Positions 35,014 through 42,710 of a stretch of 50,419 bases of DNA are shown here, one piece after another. The position numbers were made by a program, and so were the translations under genes. The notes below the pieces were generated by a model. It saw only the letters and a list, made by a program, of their open reading frames with translations, had not been told where the DNA came from and ran no database searches. The stretch is from Anaerolineales bacterium (lineage in GTDB: Bacteria > Chloroflexota > Anaerolineae > Anaerolineales > Villigracilaceae): assembly GCA_020847435.1 (NCBI GenBank), contig JADLBX010000007.1, positions 1 through 50,419 on the forward strand, in the 5' to 3' direction. Position 1 is the stretch's first letter. Each line of letters opens with the position of its first letter.

Positions 35014-37308
35014 ATGCCTCTACGAATTCCGTTCCTGCCGCAAAAATCGAAAGCGAAGCCGAAAGGGAGATCGGCGGCGCCTGCGCGCGGCGGGAAGAAT
35101 ACACAAGCCGCGCCGAAAAGGGGAAAGACCGCGCTTCCTCCCGCGCCTGAGCCCTCGTGGTGGGACTCGCTCTCCGCCGAGCGCAAACTCGACGTGGTCG
35201 GCGCGGGGATGGCGCTGGTCGGGTTGTTCACCGCGTTGATCCTCTTTTCCGCGCAACGCAGTCCGTTGACCGGCGGCGCATTGAATATTTTGGAGCAGAC
35301 GATCGGCTGGGGGATTTACATCCTGCCCGTCGGCTTGTTCGTGATGGGATTGTGGCTCATCCTGCGGCGCATCGAGAAACTTCCGCCGCTTTCGTTGGAG
35401 CGCGCGGTCGGCTTGATTCTATTTTTCTTCTGGCTCCTCGCCACGATGGATTCGATCAACGCGGGAGCGGGGTTGAACGGCTCAGGCGGCGGTTATATCG
35501 GCAGTATTCTGGGACGAATCTTTTTCAACAGCCTCGGCTTTGCCGGTGGAGTCATCGCGCTCGTCGCGTGGTTGTTGATCACAATCACGATGATCTTCGA
35601 TATTTCGGTGGAGGATCTGTTCCGCTGGTTCGGTCCGCTCACGGTGAGAGTACGCGGCTTACTGGCGCGGCAGGCGTCCCCGGCGAATGAAGCGTTCCTT
35701 CCTGAGGATGAGGAAATTGTCTCCGGCGGATTCACTCCCACGCATCGTCCCGAACAGGCGGCGAACGTCGAGGTGGGCAAGCCGTTGACGACGGTCAAGA
35801 CGTCCGAGCCGGTCATCCAGTGGAAGTTGCCGGAAGTCAAAAATATTTTGGATTCGGGCTCTGCGCCGGAAGTGAATGAGGAATTTATTCAGGGGCGTTC
35901 GCGTTTGATTCAGGAAACGCTGGCGTCGTTCGGCGCGCCGGTGCAAGTGGTGGAAATTAATCGTGGACCGGCGATCACGCAATTTGGCGTGGAGCCGCTT
36001 TATGTGGAGACGCGCAACGGGCGAATCAAAGTGCGCGTCAACAAGATCGCGTCGCTGGCGGACGATCTCGCGCTGGCGCTTGCCGCGCCGCGCATCCGCA
36101 TTCAAGCGCCGGTGCCGGGGCATAGTTACGTGGGCATCGAAGTTCCCAACGAAGAGATGACGCTCGTCGCGCTGCGCGACATCATCGAGAGCGAAGCCTT
36201 TCAGCGCAACGTGCATCCGTTGAAGTTTGCGTTGGGGCGCGACGTGACCGGCAACCCGATCGGCGCGACGCTCGAATCTATGCCGCATATGTTAATCGCA
36301 GGGACAACCGGCTCCGGTAAATCGGTTTGTGTTAATTCAATCTTGACCTGTTTGCTTTTGAATAACACGCCCGAAGATTTGAAATTGATTCTGATTGACC
36401 CAAAGCGCGTGGAGTTGACCGGCTACAACGGCATCCCACATTTGCTCGCGCCGGTGGTGGTGGAGATCGAGCGCGTGGTCGGCGCGTTGCAATGGATGAC
36501 CCGTGAGATGGACAAACGCTATCACCTCTTCGCGCAGGTCGGCTCGCGCAACATCACCGATTACAACGCGCGCATGAAGTTGCAGGGGTCGAAGAAATTG
36601 CCGTTCCTCGTGATCGTGATTGACGAACTCGCGGATTTGATGATGATCGCCCCCGGTGAGACGGAGGGGACGATCACGCGTCTCGCACAGTTGGCGCGCG
36701 CCACCGGCATTCACATGATTCTCGCCACGCAACGTCCGTCGGTGGATGTTGTCACCGGTTTGATCAAAGCCAACTTCCCGGCGCGCGTGGCGTTCGCGGT
36801 CGCGTCGAACACCGACAGCCGCGTGATTCTGGACCAGCCCGGCGCGGAGCGCCTGCTCGGACGCGGCGACATGTTGTATCAAGCCCCCGACGCGCCCGCG
36901 GCGGTTCGTCTGCAGGGCGTCTTTGTTTCAGACCATGAAATCCAAAACCTCGTGGAGTTTTGGCGCGCGCAACTCGGAGGCGCCAGCCCGTACGCCGCCG
37001 CGTCGCAACCAGCGGATATCCCGCGCTCGGACGCGCCGCTCAAGCAGACGCCGCTCTTCGAGGATATGTCGCCTGCGGATACGACGACCGATCCGCTGTT
37101 GGTTGAGGCAATCGAACTTGTGAGGAAAGAGGGACGCGCGTCCGTTTCGATGCTTCAAAGGCGGATGCGCATCGGCTACACCCGCGCCGCGCGTCTCGTG
37201 GATATGATGGAGGACCGCAAGATCGTCGGTCCGCCCGAAGGCGCGACGCAAATGCGGCAGGTGCTGGATTACGGTCAGACCGCGCCGCCGAGGGACGATG
37301 GGGCGTAA
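35014..37308 (+). CDS. ftsK: DNA translocase FtsK/SpoIIIE
   Basis: 764 residues from ATG 35014. Pumps chromosomal DNA at the division septum. N-terminus: basic linker, then about four transmembrane helices (residues about 60-210), a short linker, and the alpha/beta motor domain. Motor motifs: RGPAITQFGVEP (alpha), HMLIAGTTGSGKSVCVNSIL (Walker A), LILIDPKRVELTGYNGIPHL, VIVIDELADLMM (Walker B), ATQRPSVDVVTGLIKANFP and GAERLLGRGDML. The C-terminal gamma winged-helix domain (about 690-755) contains SVSMLQRRMRIGYTRAARLVDMME, so it can read KOPS-like polar sequences. The start region is duplicated 105 nt upstream around a hairpin insert. Confidence 0.96.
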   Translation: MPLRIPFLPQKSKAKPKGRSAAPARGGKNTQAAPKRGKTALPPAPEPSWWDSLSAERKLDVVGAGMALVGLFTALILFSAQRSPLTGGALNILEQTIGWGIYILPVGLFVMGLWLILRRIEKLPPLSLERAVGLILFFFWLLATMDSINAGAGLNGSGGGYIGSILGRIFFNSLGFAGGVIALVAWLLITITMIFDISVEDLFRWFGPLTVRVRGLLARQASPANEAFLPEDEEIVSGGFTPTHRPEQAANVEVGKPLTTVKTSEPVIQWKLPEVKNILDSGSAPEVNEEFIQGRSRLIQETLASFGAPVQVVEINRGPAITQFGVEPLYVETRNGRIKVRVNKIASLADDLALALAAPRIRIQAPVPGHSYVGIEVPNEEMTLVALRDIIESEAFQRNVHPLKFALGRDVTGNPIGATLESMPHMLIAGTTGSGKSVCVNSILTCLLLNNTPEDLKLILIDPKRVELTGYNGIPHLLAPVVVEIERVVGALQWMTREMDKRYHLFAQVGSRNITDYNARMKLQGSKKLPFLVIVIDELADLMMIAPGETEGTITRLAQLARATGIHMILATQRPSVDVVTGLIKANFPARVAFAVASNTDSRVILDQPGAERLLGRGDMLYQAPDAPAAVRLQGVFVSDHEIQNLVEFWRAQLGGASPYAAASQPADIPRSDAPLKQTPLFEDMSPADTTTDPLLVEAIELVRKEGRASVSMLQRRMRIGYTRAARLVDMMEDRKIVGPPEGATQMRQVLDYGQTAPPRDDGA

Positions 37309-37316
37309 GGGAAGTT

Positions 37317-37772
37317 TTATTCCCCGATAAAGTCATCCAGTACGAGAATATCTATCAGTTCATTGAGCCTGAATAATTTTCTGTCGTTCGTCAAAAATGC
37401 TTTAGCCCCAAATGAAAGACTCGCCGCTACTTGTAACGCATCGGGCGGCGAGATATTGTATTTTGCGCGCAATTGAGCCGCAGCCCGCGCGACATTTCGA
37501 TCAACATCCACAACAGACAAATTTGGAAAATGAGCCAGAGCCGCTTCGTATTCACGCGCTGCCAATTCCCTGCCTAATTGCCACGGGCGGACAGTCGCCT
37601 CCATCAATGTGATCGTTGAGGTTACGCCCTGCCATTTCCCTTTTTCGATGCCATCGAAGACGATCTGTGCTAGTGGGCTGTAGCGTTCATGATCTTCGAA
37701 GAAATAAATAAAGATAGACGTATCCAGCCCAATCCGTTTCGCTTTGGCTAGTCGCTTGCCGAGTTCGTCCAT
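37317..37772 (-). CDS. PIN-domain toxin (VapC-like ribonuclease)
   Basis: 151 residues. PIN ribonucleases of type II toxin-antitoxin systems cut tRNA or other RNA. Acidic residues in expected places: the first Asp in IGLDTSIFIYFFED, Glu in LMEATVRPW, Asp in SPPDALQVAASLSFGA and Asp in AFLTNDRKLFRL. Its start overlaps the antitoxin gene by 25 nt, the usual coupling for TA pairs. It converges on ftsK with 8 nt between stops. Confidence 0.88.
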   Translation of the reverse strand: MDELGKRLAKAKRIGLDTSIFIYFFEDHERYSPLAQIVFDGIEKGKWQGVTSTITLMEATVRPWQLGRELAAREYEAALAHFPNLSVVDVDRNVARAAAQLRAKYNISPPDALQVAASLSFGAKAFLTNDRKLFRLNELIDILVLDDFIGE

Positions 37773-37999
37773 GCGTCGCGCTCCCCGTTGAGATATTTTT
37801 GGACGTCAACTCCTTTCCAGATATCGCTGTGCAAGCCTTGTAAATAATCTGCATGACGTTTCGGTTGTGGAATCAAAACGATCACGCCATCCTGCACATC
37901 CACCAACAGGCGGTCGCCTTGCTTGATATTCAATTTTCTGCGCGCAATCTGCGGAACTGCGATCTGGTACTTGGCGCTGACTTTGACAGAAGTGGTCAT
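37748..37999 (-). CDS. AbrB/MazE-type antitoxin
   Basis: 83 residues. N-terminal swapped-hairpin AbrB DNA-binding domain: VKVSAKYQIAVPQIARRKLNIKQGDRLLVDV. The remaining ~40 residues (KRHADYLQGLHSDIWKGVDVQKYLNGERDAW) are the likely toxin-neutralising tail. AAGGAG lies 6 nt before the ATG. An 11-bp inverted repeat sits just upstream, fitting autoregulation of the pair. Confidence 0.88.
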   Translation of the reverse strand: MTTSVKVSAKYQIAVPQIARRKLNIKQGDRLLVDVQDGVIVLIPQPKRHADYLQGLHSDIWKGVDVQKYLNGERDAWTNSASD

Positions 38000-38009
38000 G
38001 GAATCTCCT

Positions 38010-38039
38010 TGCTTAGCAAAATTACTAATTTGCTAAGCA
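38010..38039. promoter_or_regulatory. Probable operator of the toxin-antitoxin operon
   Basis: TGCTTAGCAAA (38010-38020) and TTTGCTAAGCA (38029-38039), perfect 11-bp arms around an 8-nt A+T spacer, 10 nt upstream of the antitoxin start. AbrB-type antitoxins bind such palindromes with the toxin to repress their own promoter. Confidence 0.75.
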
Positions 38040-38088
38040 TTCTATCATAACTTCCTGCCGAGGAATGATGGGGCGTGAGGTAAGATTG

Positions 38089-38934
38089 CTATTTTCCTGC
38101 TAGAGTTTCTCGTCCCCAAATTTGCGCCAATTTTCCAGTGTGGGAATATTCTGTATAATATTTTTCAACATTATCTGAGTCTCGCATCTTGCGTAAGCGC
38201 TGATATATCATTTTTGAATTATTGGGGTCAATTTCAATTCCAATACTATTTCTGTGCAACTGGTAGGCAGTGACCAATGTTGTGCCTGTACCTGTAAACG
38301 GATCGAAAACAGTGTCGCCTGCCTTTGAAGAAGATAATATTATTCTTGTTAGCAAGGCAATCGGGGACTGCTGCTTGTGGAAACGTTCGCCGCTTTTGCC
38401 TCTAATTGCCTCGTCACCCGCAAAATATCCTGATGTCAATTCTCGAATGTCATCCCACACGTCAGTTACATAAACGCCATTTTCACGTTTGATTTTGTAA
38501 TTTGATGGTAGAGGAGGGGAAATGCGCAAGCGATTGAAAACCCGTGCTTTCACGCCTTTTGTTGCATAAGCCAATATTTGATATTGCTTTCCAAACTTAT
38601 TCGGTACTGGAACAGCAGAGGTCCTCTTCTTCCAAATGATCAAGTTTTGCAACGACCACCCTGACTCTCTCAGGCACCGCAATACGCCCTCAGAATTCTT
38701 TTCACGTTGCATAAAGTAAATGGCTCCCCCATCTGAGGTAATGTCAATTGTCTTTTGGCAAACTTCAGCCATGATCTTCCAGTATTCATCCAAAGACAGA
38801 TTGTCATTGTGGAAAGTATATTCTTTGTTTTGATTGAAAGGAGGGTCTAAAAAAGTTAAGTCAATCTTCCCCGAAATGCGCTTATTTTTCAGGTAATCCA
38901 AGCAGTTTCCAGTAAGGATTTGATAGTCTGCCAT
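38089..38934 (-). CDS. DNA adenine methyltransferase, beta class (N6_N4_Mtase)
   Basis: 281 residues. Catalytic motif IV DPPF near the N-terminus (LTFLDPPFNQNKEY) precedes the AdoMet motif I near the C-terminus (VFDPFTGTGTTLVTAYQL), the permuted order of beta-class enzymes. DPPF, not SPPY, points to N6-adenine. The codon usage is A+T-rich compared with neighbours. It is the last gene of a leftward restriction-modification operon, 60 nt after the second methyltransferase. No target can be read from sequence. Confidence 0.9.
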   Translation of the reverse strand: MADYQILTGNCLDYLKNKRISGKIDLTFLDPPFNQNKEYTFHNDNLSLDEYWKIMAEVCQKTIDITSDGGAIYFMQREKNSEGVLRCLRESGWSLQNLIIWKKRTSAVPVPNKFGKQYQILAYATKGVKARVFNRLRISPPLPSNYKIKRENGVYVTDVWDDIRELTSGYFAGDEAIRGKSGERFHKQQSPIALLTRIILSSSKAGDTVFDPFTGTGTTLVTAYQLHRNSIGIEIDPNNSKMIYQRLRKMRDSDNVEKYYTEYSHTGKLAQIWGRETLAGK

Positions 38935-38994
38935 TTTTAAGGCCGCCTAGTATATGGCAAACTCGCTCTACAAACAAGGCTTGAGAATCTGTTT

Positions 38995-39867
38995 TTACAA
39001 TAACGCCAATTGCTCAACCTCCTCTTCCTTAATCGTTATGTTTTTTGTCTTTATGAAAAGTTTGTAATTGGCAATAAAAAGCTCGTTGCCCTTTTCTGCC
39101 TTCCCTTGTTTGTAGTTATTCATCCCATATTGCAATTCCCACTCGTAAATATTGGCGGACGAAAAGTTACTTCGGATTTCTGGAGAGTCGTCATAGGTGA
39201 TTAGCCATGAATGTTTGCACTTCCTTACCTCACGCGCAAACTCGTTATGGTTAAATTCGGTGTGAAGAATCCCGTTTTTTCCGTAAAGTCGTGACTTGGT
39301 CGCTTTGAAGTAAGGCGGGTCAAGGAAGGTGAATACCTCTTTTCCGCCAGTTTTCAAGAGTTCGCGATAGTCCAAATGGGTAATTTTTACCCCATCCAAG
39401 AGACGTCCTAGTTTGGAAACGCGCTCAATCGAAGATTCTGTGAATCTACCTTCGAAAGCATGTTTTGAATAACCGCCAGATTCCACAACGCCAGAAAATG
39501 TAATTCGGTTAAGGACAAAGAATCGAACTGCGCGTTCAAATTCAGTAAGCGATTTCTTGTCAACTGCGAGCAATTCATCGAACAAACCCTGCCCGTTTCG
39601 CCTTTCTTGCTTGACCTTCAAAATTTCGGTTGCAAGTTTCTCCGAGTCGATCTGAGCGTATTTCCAGAAATGAAAAAGTTCTGGATTCAAATCATTTATC
39701 CAGATCTTTAGGTTGGGTCTTTTTTGTTTCAAGTAGATAAAAAAAGAACCGCCGCCCACAAACGGTTCGCGGTATTCCTCGAATTCGTTCGGCAGGAGGT
39801 ATTTCATCTGTTTGATCGCCCGTGATTTTCCGCCAGGGTAGCGAAGTGGTGTTTTCATCTCAGCCAT
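38995..39867 (-). CDS. DNA adenine methyltransferase, Dam/D12 class
   Basis: 290 residues from ATG 39867 (AGAGG 6 nt upstream), overlapping the end of the upstream nuclease gene by 8 nt; an ATG at 39858 is the alternative. D12-class motifs: PLRYPGGKSRAI (motif X), YREPFVGGGSFFIYL (motif I), INDLNPELF and TFLDPPYFKATKSRLYG (motif IV). N6-adenine methylation is expected. Two adenine methyltransferases of different classes in one operon suggest an asymmetric recognition site with each enzyme protecting one strand, as in several type IIS systems. Confidence 0.9.
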   Translation of the reverse strand: MAEMKTPLRYPGGKSRAIKQMKYLLPNEFEEYREPFVGGGSFFIYLKQKRPNLKIWINDLNPELFHFWKYAQIDSEKLATEILKVKQERRNGQGLFDELLAVDKKSLTEFERAVRFFVLNRITFSGVVESGGYSKHAFEGRFTESSIERVSKLGRLLDGVKITHLDYRELLKTGGKEVFTFLDPPYFKATKSRLYGKNGILHTEFNHNEFAREVRKCKHSWLITYDDSPEIRSNFSSANIYEWELQYGMNNYKQGKAEKGNELFIANYKLFIKTKNITIKEEEVEQLALL

Positions 39868-40990
39868 TGTTGCCTCTGACCTCAATGGTGAGATTCTTGT
39901 TATTCGTCGCTTCAAGATTCAACTTGTGCAGGGTTTCTTGGTATGCTCTTGAGACTTTATTCAACCTGACAAAATCATCGAACTCTGTTTTTCGACAAGG
40001 AAATTGGATATTGCCTTTTACTTTGTATCCCGTCAACTTCAGACGCGTTGAAAACTTAACCTTTCGACCTCGCACCTTTAGCGAATCGAGATTTGAAAAC
40101 AAGATCAGTTTGAACAATCCGTCTTTTATATCGGAAATAGACGGCAGAAACTTCTTTGTAGAATTTTTCGACTCTTGGATAACATATTCACCCCGATCAT
40201 GCAGAACCTCGTCAACCGTAAGATGATATATGCCGCCAAGATAATTCTCAATTAAGAAAACGCTTTTTCCGCCATCTTCTAGAAATTCTTGGGCATGTAC
40301 TGTTTTGGATTCTCGAAGAGCGGCTCCTTGGGAGCCCCTTAATGAAATATCCCTAAATCGGCGATAATCTTTCCTTACAGATTCAAGATATTGAAGTTTT
40401 GTCCCTTTGGGATGGACTTTGACTTTTGATTTGGATGAAATTAACTCATACGAGGCGATTGCCTTTTCGTAGATTTCAACAAAACGGGTTTCAAATAACG
40501 TTCGATTCCAATGTAAGGCGCTTTGTTTGTACGAAACGATTGTCTTAATCTGGTCTTTGATGGTTTTGGCGTTTAACTTCTGGCTGGTTAATTTGTCCCT
40601 ATTCTTTTGTTTTGAACTTCGGTTTTTATCGGCGCGTTCATAATATGCCAGAACGATATATACATTCAATAAATTCATCCAAGAAATCGTCGAATATTGT
40701 ATTTTGTCCAAATCGCCATCTAGCCCCTCATCCTTCATGACAGGAATGATTGTCAAGATTTTTTGAGCGTTGTATGTGTTGTACAGCCTTGCGAACGGAT
40801 ACGTTCTAGTTCGCTTTGGCGATGTCCATTTTGAATAAGCAACTTGTCCGTTCGGGTGGTTGATAACTCCGAAAGATTTGGCTTTGTTGACATCAAACTC
40901 ATTAAAACCGTAAATGACCAAGTCACTTGTTAAATGAGCTTGGTAACTCACATCCTTGATAAATCCTTCAAATTGCAACGTCTCAGCCAT
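39860..40990 (-). CDS. Probable type II restriction endonuclease
   Basis: 376 residues, no close family recognised. It is the first gene of the operon with two methyltransferases and overlaps the first of them by 8 nt, the strongest argument for its role. A candidate PD-(D/E)xK core is present at about residues 258-275: VDEVLHDRGEYVIQESKNS, with an acidic residue before and an ExK triad in ESK. A basic region about 118-150 and SKVKVHPKGTK could bind DNA. The gene is A+T-rich, like its partners, which suggests transfer. A different nuclease fold or a specificity role cannot be excluded. Confidence 0.7.
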   Translation of the reverse strand: MAETLQFEGFIKDVSYQAHLTSDLVIYGFNEFDVNKAKSFGVINHPNGQVAYSKWTSPKRTRTYPFARLYNTYNAQKILTIIPVMKDEGLDGDLDKIQYSTISWMNLLNVYIVLAYYERADKNRSSKQKNRDKLTSQKLNAKTIKDQIKTIVSYKQSALHWNRTLFETRFVEIYEKAIASYELISSKSKVKVHPKGTKLQYLESVRKDYRRFRDISLRGSQGAALRESKTVHAQEFLEDGGKSVFLIENYLGGIYHLTVDEVLHDRGEYVIQESKNSTKKFLPSISDIKDGLFKLILFSNLDSLKVRGRKVKFSTRLKLTGYKVKGNIQFPCRKTEFDDFVRLNKVSRAYQETLHKLNLEATNNKNLTIEVRGNNG

Positions 40991-41063
40991 ACTTGATGTT
41001 TGTCGTTAACCTGAATGGCAGTATACAACACCTCCCCTCCATCAACAAGCGACCCTCCAATGC

Positions 41064-41069
41064 TATACT
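41064..41069 (+). promoter_or_regulatory. Extended -10 promoter (TGC-TATACT) for leaderless TauE mRNA
   Basis: TATACT ends 6 nt before ATG 41076; the string TATACTTGCCTCATG nearly equals the one before the DUF3090 gene. No ribosome-binding site is present. Confidence 0.6.
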
Positions 41070-41075
41070 TGCCTC

Positions 41076-41828
41076 ATGCCACTGCAACTCCTCCTCGGCG
41101 CGCGTGCCGCCATCGCGGCGGGACTTGTCAACGCCCTCGCGGGCGGCGGGACGTTGATCACCTTTCCCATGCTTGTGTTTTTGGGAATCCCGCCAGTCTC
41201 TGCCAATGTGACCAACACCGTCGCCCTCTGTCCTGGCTACTTCGGCGGGACGCTTGCCCAGCGCGCTGACTTACGCGGACAAGAAAAAAGATTGTGGCTT
41301 GTCGTCCCTGCGGGCATTGTGGGCGGAATCCTCGGCGGGTTTCTTCTGTTACAGACGGGAGAAAAATTATTCGGTCAACTCATCCCGTATTTGATTCTGC
41401 TGGCTTCGATCTTGCTTGCGGTCCAAGACTCGGTCCGCGCGTGGCTGACGCGTCGACTCGGCGAATCGCATTACACGCTCGAATCGTGGACATGGCTGAC
41501 CACTGGACTCGCATCCATCTACGGCGGATATTTCGGCGCGGGGCTGGGCGTGATGCTTCTCTCCGCGTTGGGTCTCACCGTCAACGATTCGCTGACGCGC
41601 TTGAACGCGCTAAAGCAAGCAGTGTCGTTCGTTGTCAACGTGGCGGCGGCGGTTTTCTTCCTGTTTTCGGGAAAAGTCGAATGGACTGTAGCAGGCGTAA
41701 TGGCGGTCGGAGCGTTGGTCGGCGGCGTGATCGGCGGCAAGTTCGCGGGCAGAATCAAACCGTCCACGCTGAGATGGACCGTCGTCCTTTTTGGAATCGT
41801 CATTTCCATCGTTTACTTCATTCGATGA
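41076..41828 (+). CDS. TauE/SafE-family membrane exporter
   Basis: 250 residues with about seven transmembrane helices in two repeats. Both halves contain the family's Gly/Asn-rich pattern: GLVNALAGGGTLITFPMLVFLGIPPVSANVTN in the first, SIYGGYFGAGLGVMLLSALGLT and LNALKQAVSFVVNVAAA in the second. Members export sulfite, sulfoacetate or other organosulfur anions; the substrate here is unknown. A link with the sulfation locus 15 kb away is tempting but unproven. Confidence 0.88.
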   Translation: MPLQLLLGARAAIAAGLVNALAGGGTLITFPMLVFLGIPPVSANVTNTVALCPGYFGGTLAQRADLRGQEKRLWLVVPAGIVGGILGGFLLLQTGEKLFGQLIPYLILLASILLAVQDSVRAWLTRRLGESHYTLESWTWLTTGLASIYGGYFGAGLGVMLLSALGLTVNDSLTRLNALKQAVSFVVNVAAAVFFLFSGKVEWTVAGVMAVGALVGGVIGGKFAGRIKPSTLRWTVVLFGIVISIVYFIR

Positions 41829-41857
41829 TAGTAACTGCTCGCCAACCGTGATTCGCG

Positions 41858-41930
41858 GGGATAAATCCCCTGCTCAGTACATGGAAGCCCCTTCGGGGCT
41901 AGTGAGCGAGTCCGCTTCAGCTCAGCGGAC
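41858..41930. repeat. Cluster of three small hairpins
   Basis: GGGGAT-AA-ATCCCC (41858-41871), AGCCCC-TTC-GGGGCT (41886-41900) and GTCCGCT...AGCGGAC (41910-41930), then TTTCACG. The last may terminate tauE transcription. The rest of the 307-nt gap to 42135 holds only a TATAAT at 42102-42107. Confidence 0.7.
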
Positions 41931-42135
41931 TTTCACGAACTGAGGTGGTTGTCGAGCATGTCGAGACGCAGGGCTTCAGCCCGCCGAATTGCGGTAGATG
42001 GTAGCGCCTGAGTAGTTACCGATAACATTTTTTCACCCCGACACCACTGTTCACTGATCTCATCTTCATCCTTCCTCCTTCATCATTCATCCTTCCTGAT
42101 TTATAATCCCGCCACAAAATCTCAAGGAGTTCCTC

Positions 42136-42519
42136 GTGCGAAAATTTTTGTTTGTCCTTTTCATTGCCAACATTTTGCTTGCGGCTTGCGCGTCATCCAA
42201 CAGCGACGCGCCCGCCAAAGCCGTCGAAGATTACCTCAACGCGCTCGTCGCAAAAGATGCGAACAAACTTCCCACGCTGGTCTGCGCCGAATGGGAGGAA
42301 GACGCGCTCATCGAACTCGATTCGTTCCAAGCGGTGACAGCGAGTCTCGAAAACGTATCCTGCACGCAAAGCGGAACCGACGGCGACACCGCGCTCGTGA
42401 ATTGCACGGGTAACATCGTCGCCTCGTACAACAATGAAGACCAGCGGCTCGATCTCTCGGTCCGCACGTATCAAGTCGTTGAAGACGGCGGCGATTGGCT
42501 CGTATGCGGCACGCGCTAA
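42136..42519 (+). CDS. Small lipoprotein, function unknown
   Basis: 127 residues from GTG 42136 with AAGGAG 7 nt upstream. Signal peptide MRKFLFVLFIANILLAAC with lipobox LLAAC, so Cys18 would be lipidated and the protein held at the outer face of the membrane. The mature part (KAVEDYLNALVAKDANKL, then a small alpha/beta body ending GGDWLVCGTR) resembles the general NTF2/DUF4878-like fold of small bacterial lipoproteins. This is a fold impression only. Four cysteines after the lipobox may form disulfides. Confidence 0.8.
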   Translation: MRKFLFVLFIANILLAACASSNSDAPAKAVEDYLNALVAKDANKLPTLVCAEWEEDALIELDSFQAVTASLENVSCTQSGTDGDTALVNCTGNIVASYNNEDQRLDLSVRTYQVVEDGGDWLVCGTR

Positions 42520-42530
42520 ATTCATCTCAC

Positions 42531-42598
42531 CACGAAGGACACGAAGGTCACGAAGGAAAATCAAAAAATCCCTTTGTGTACTTTGTGTCCTTCGTGTT
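42531..42598. repeat. CACGAAGGA tandem/inverted repeat
   Basis: Three 9-nt units (ACGAAGGAC, ACGAAGGTC, ACGAAGGAA) at 42532-42558 and inverted counterparts in TTTGTGTACTTTGTGTCCTTCGTG (42573-42596). The GTG start of the next small frame lies in the right arm. Confidence 0.88.
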
Positions 42599-42710
42599 AA
42601 AAATCTTTTCGACTGAAAATATCTGGGCGTTCATCCTCTTCCTCATCGTCCTCGCGTTGATCGTCTTCACATCGGATTCAAGCCCCGTCTGGATTTATCA
42701 AGGATTCTAG
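42594..42710 (+). CDS. 38-residue single-pass membrane peptide upstream of the MBOAT gene
   Basis: GTG start at 42594; sequence MLKIFSTENIW, hydrophobic helix AFILFLIVLALIVF, then TSDSSPVWIYQGF. Its TAG stop directly abuts the ATG of the MBOAT gene (TAGATG), so translation would be coupled. The start codon is inside a repeat arm, so the true N-terminus may differ. It could be a helper subunit of the acyltransferase, or the displaced first helix of a formerly longer MBOAT protein. No family recognised. Confidence 0.6.
   Translation: MLKIFSTENIWAFILFLIVLALIVFTSDSSPVWIYQGF

Noticed and set aside
42531..42598. CACGAAGG repeats considered as a CRISPR array
   Set aside because: Units are 9 nt apart with no unique spacers and an inverted second half; no cas genes nearby.
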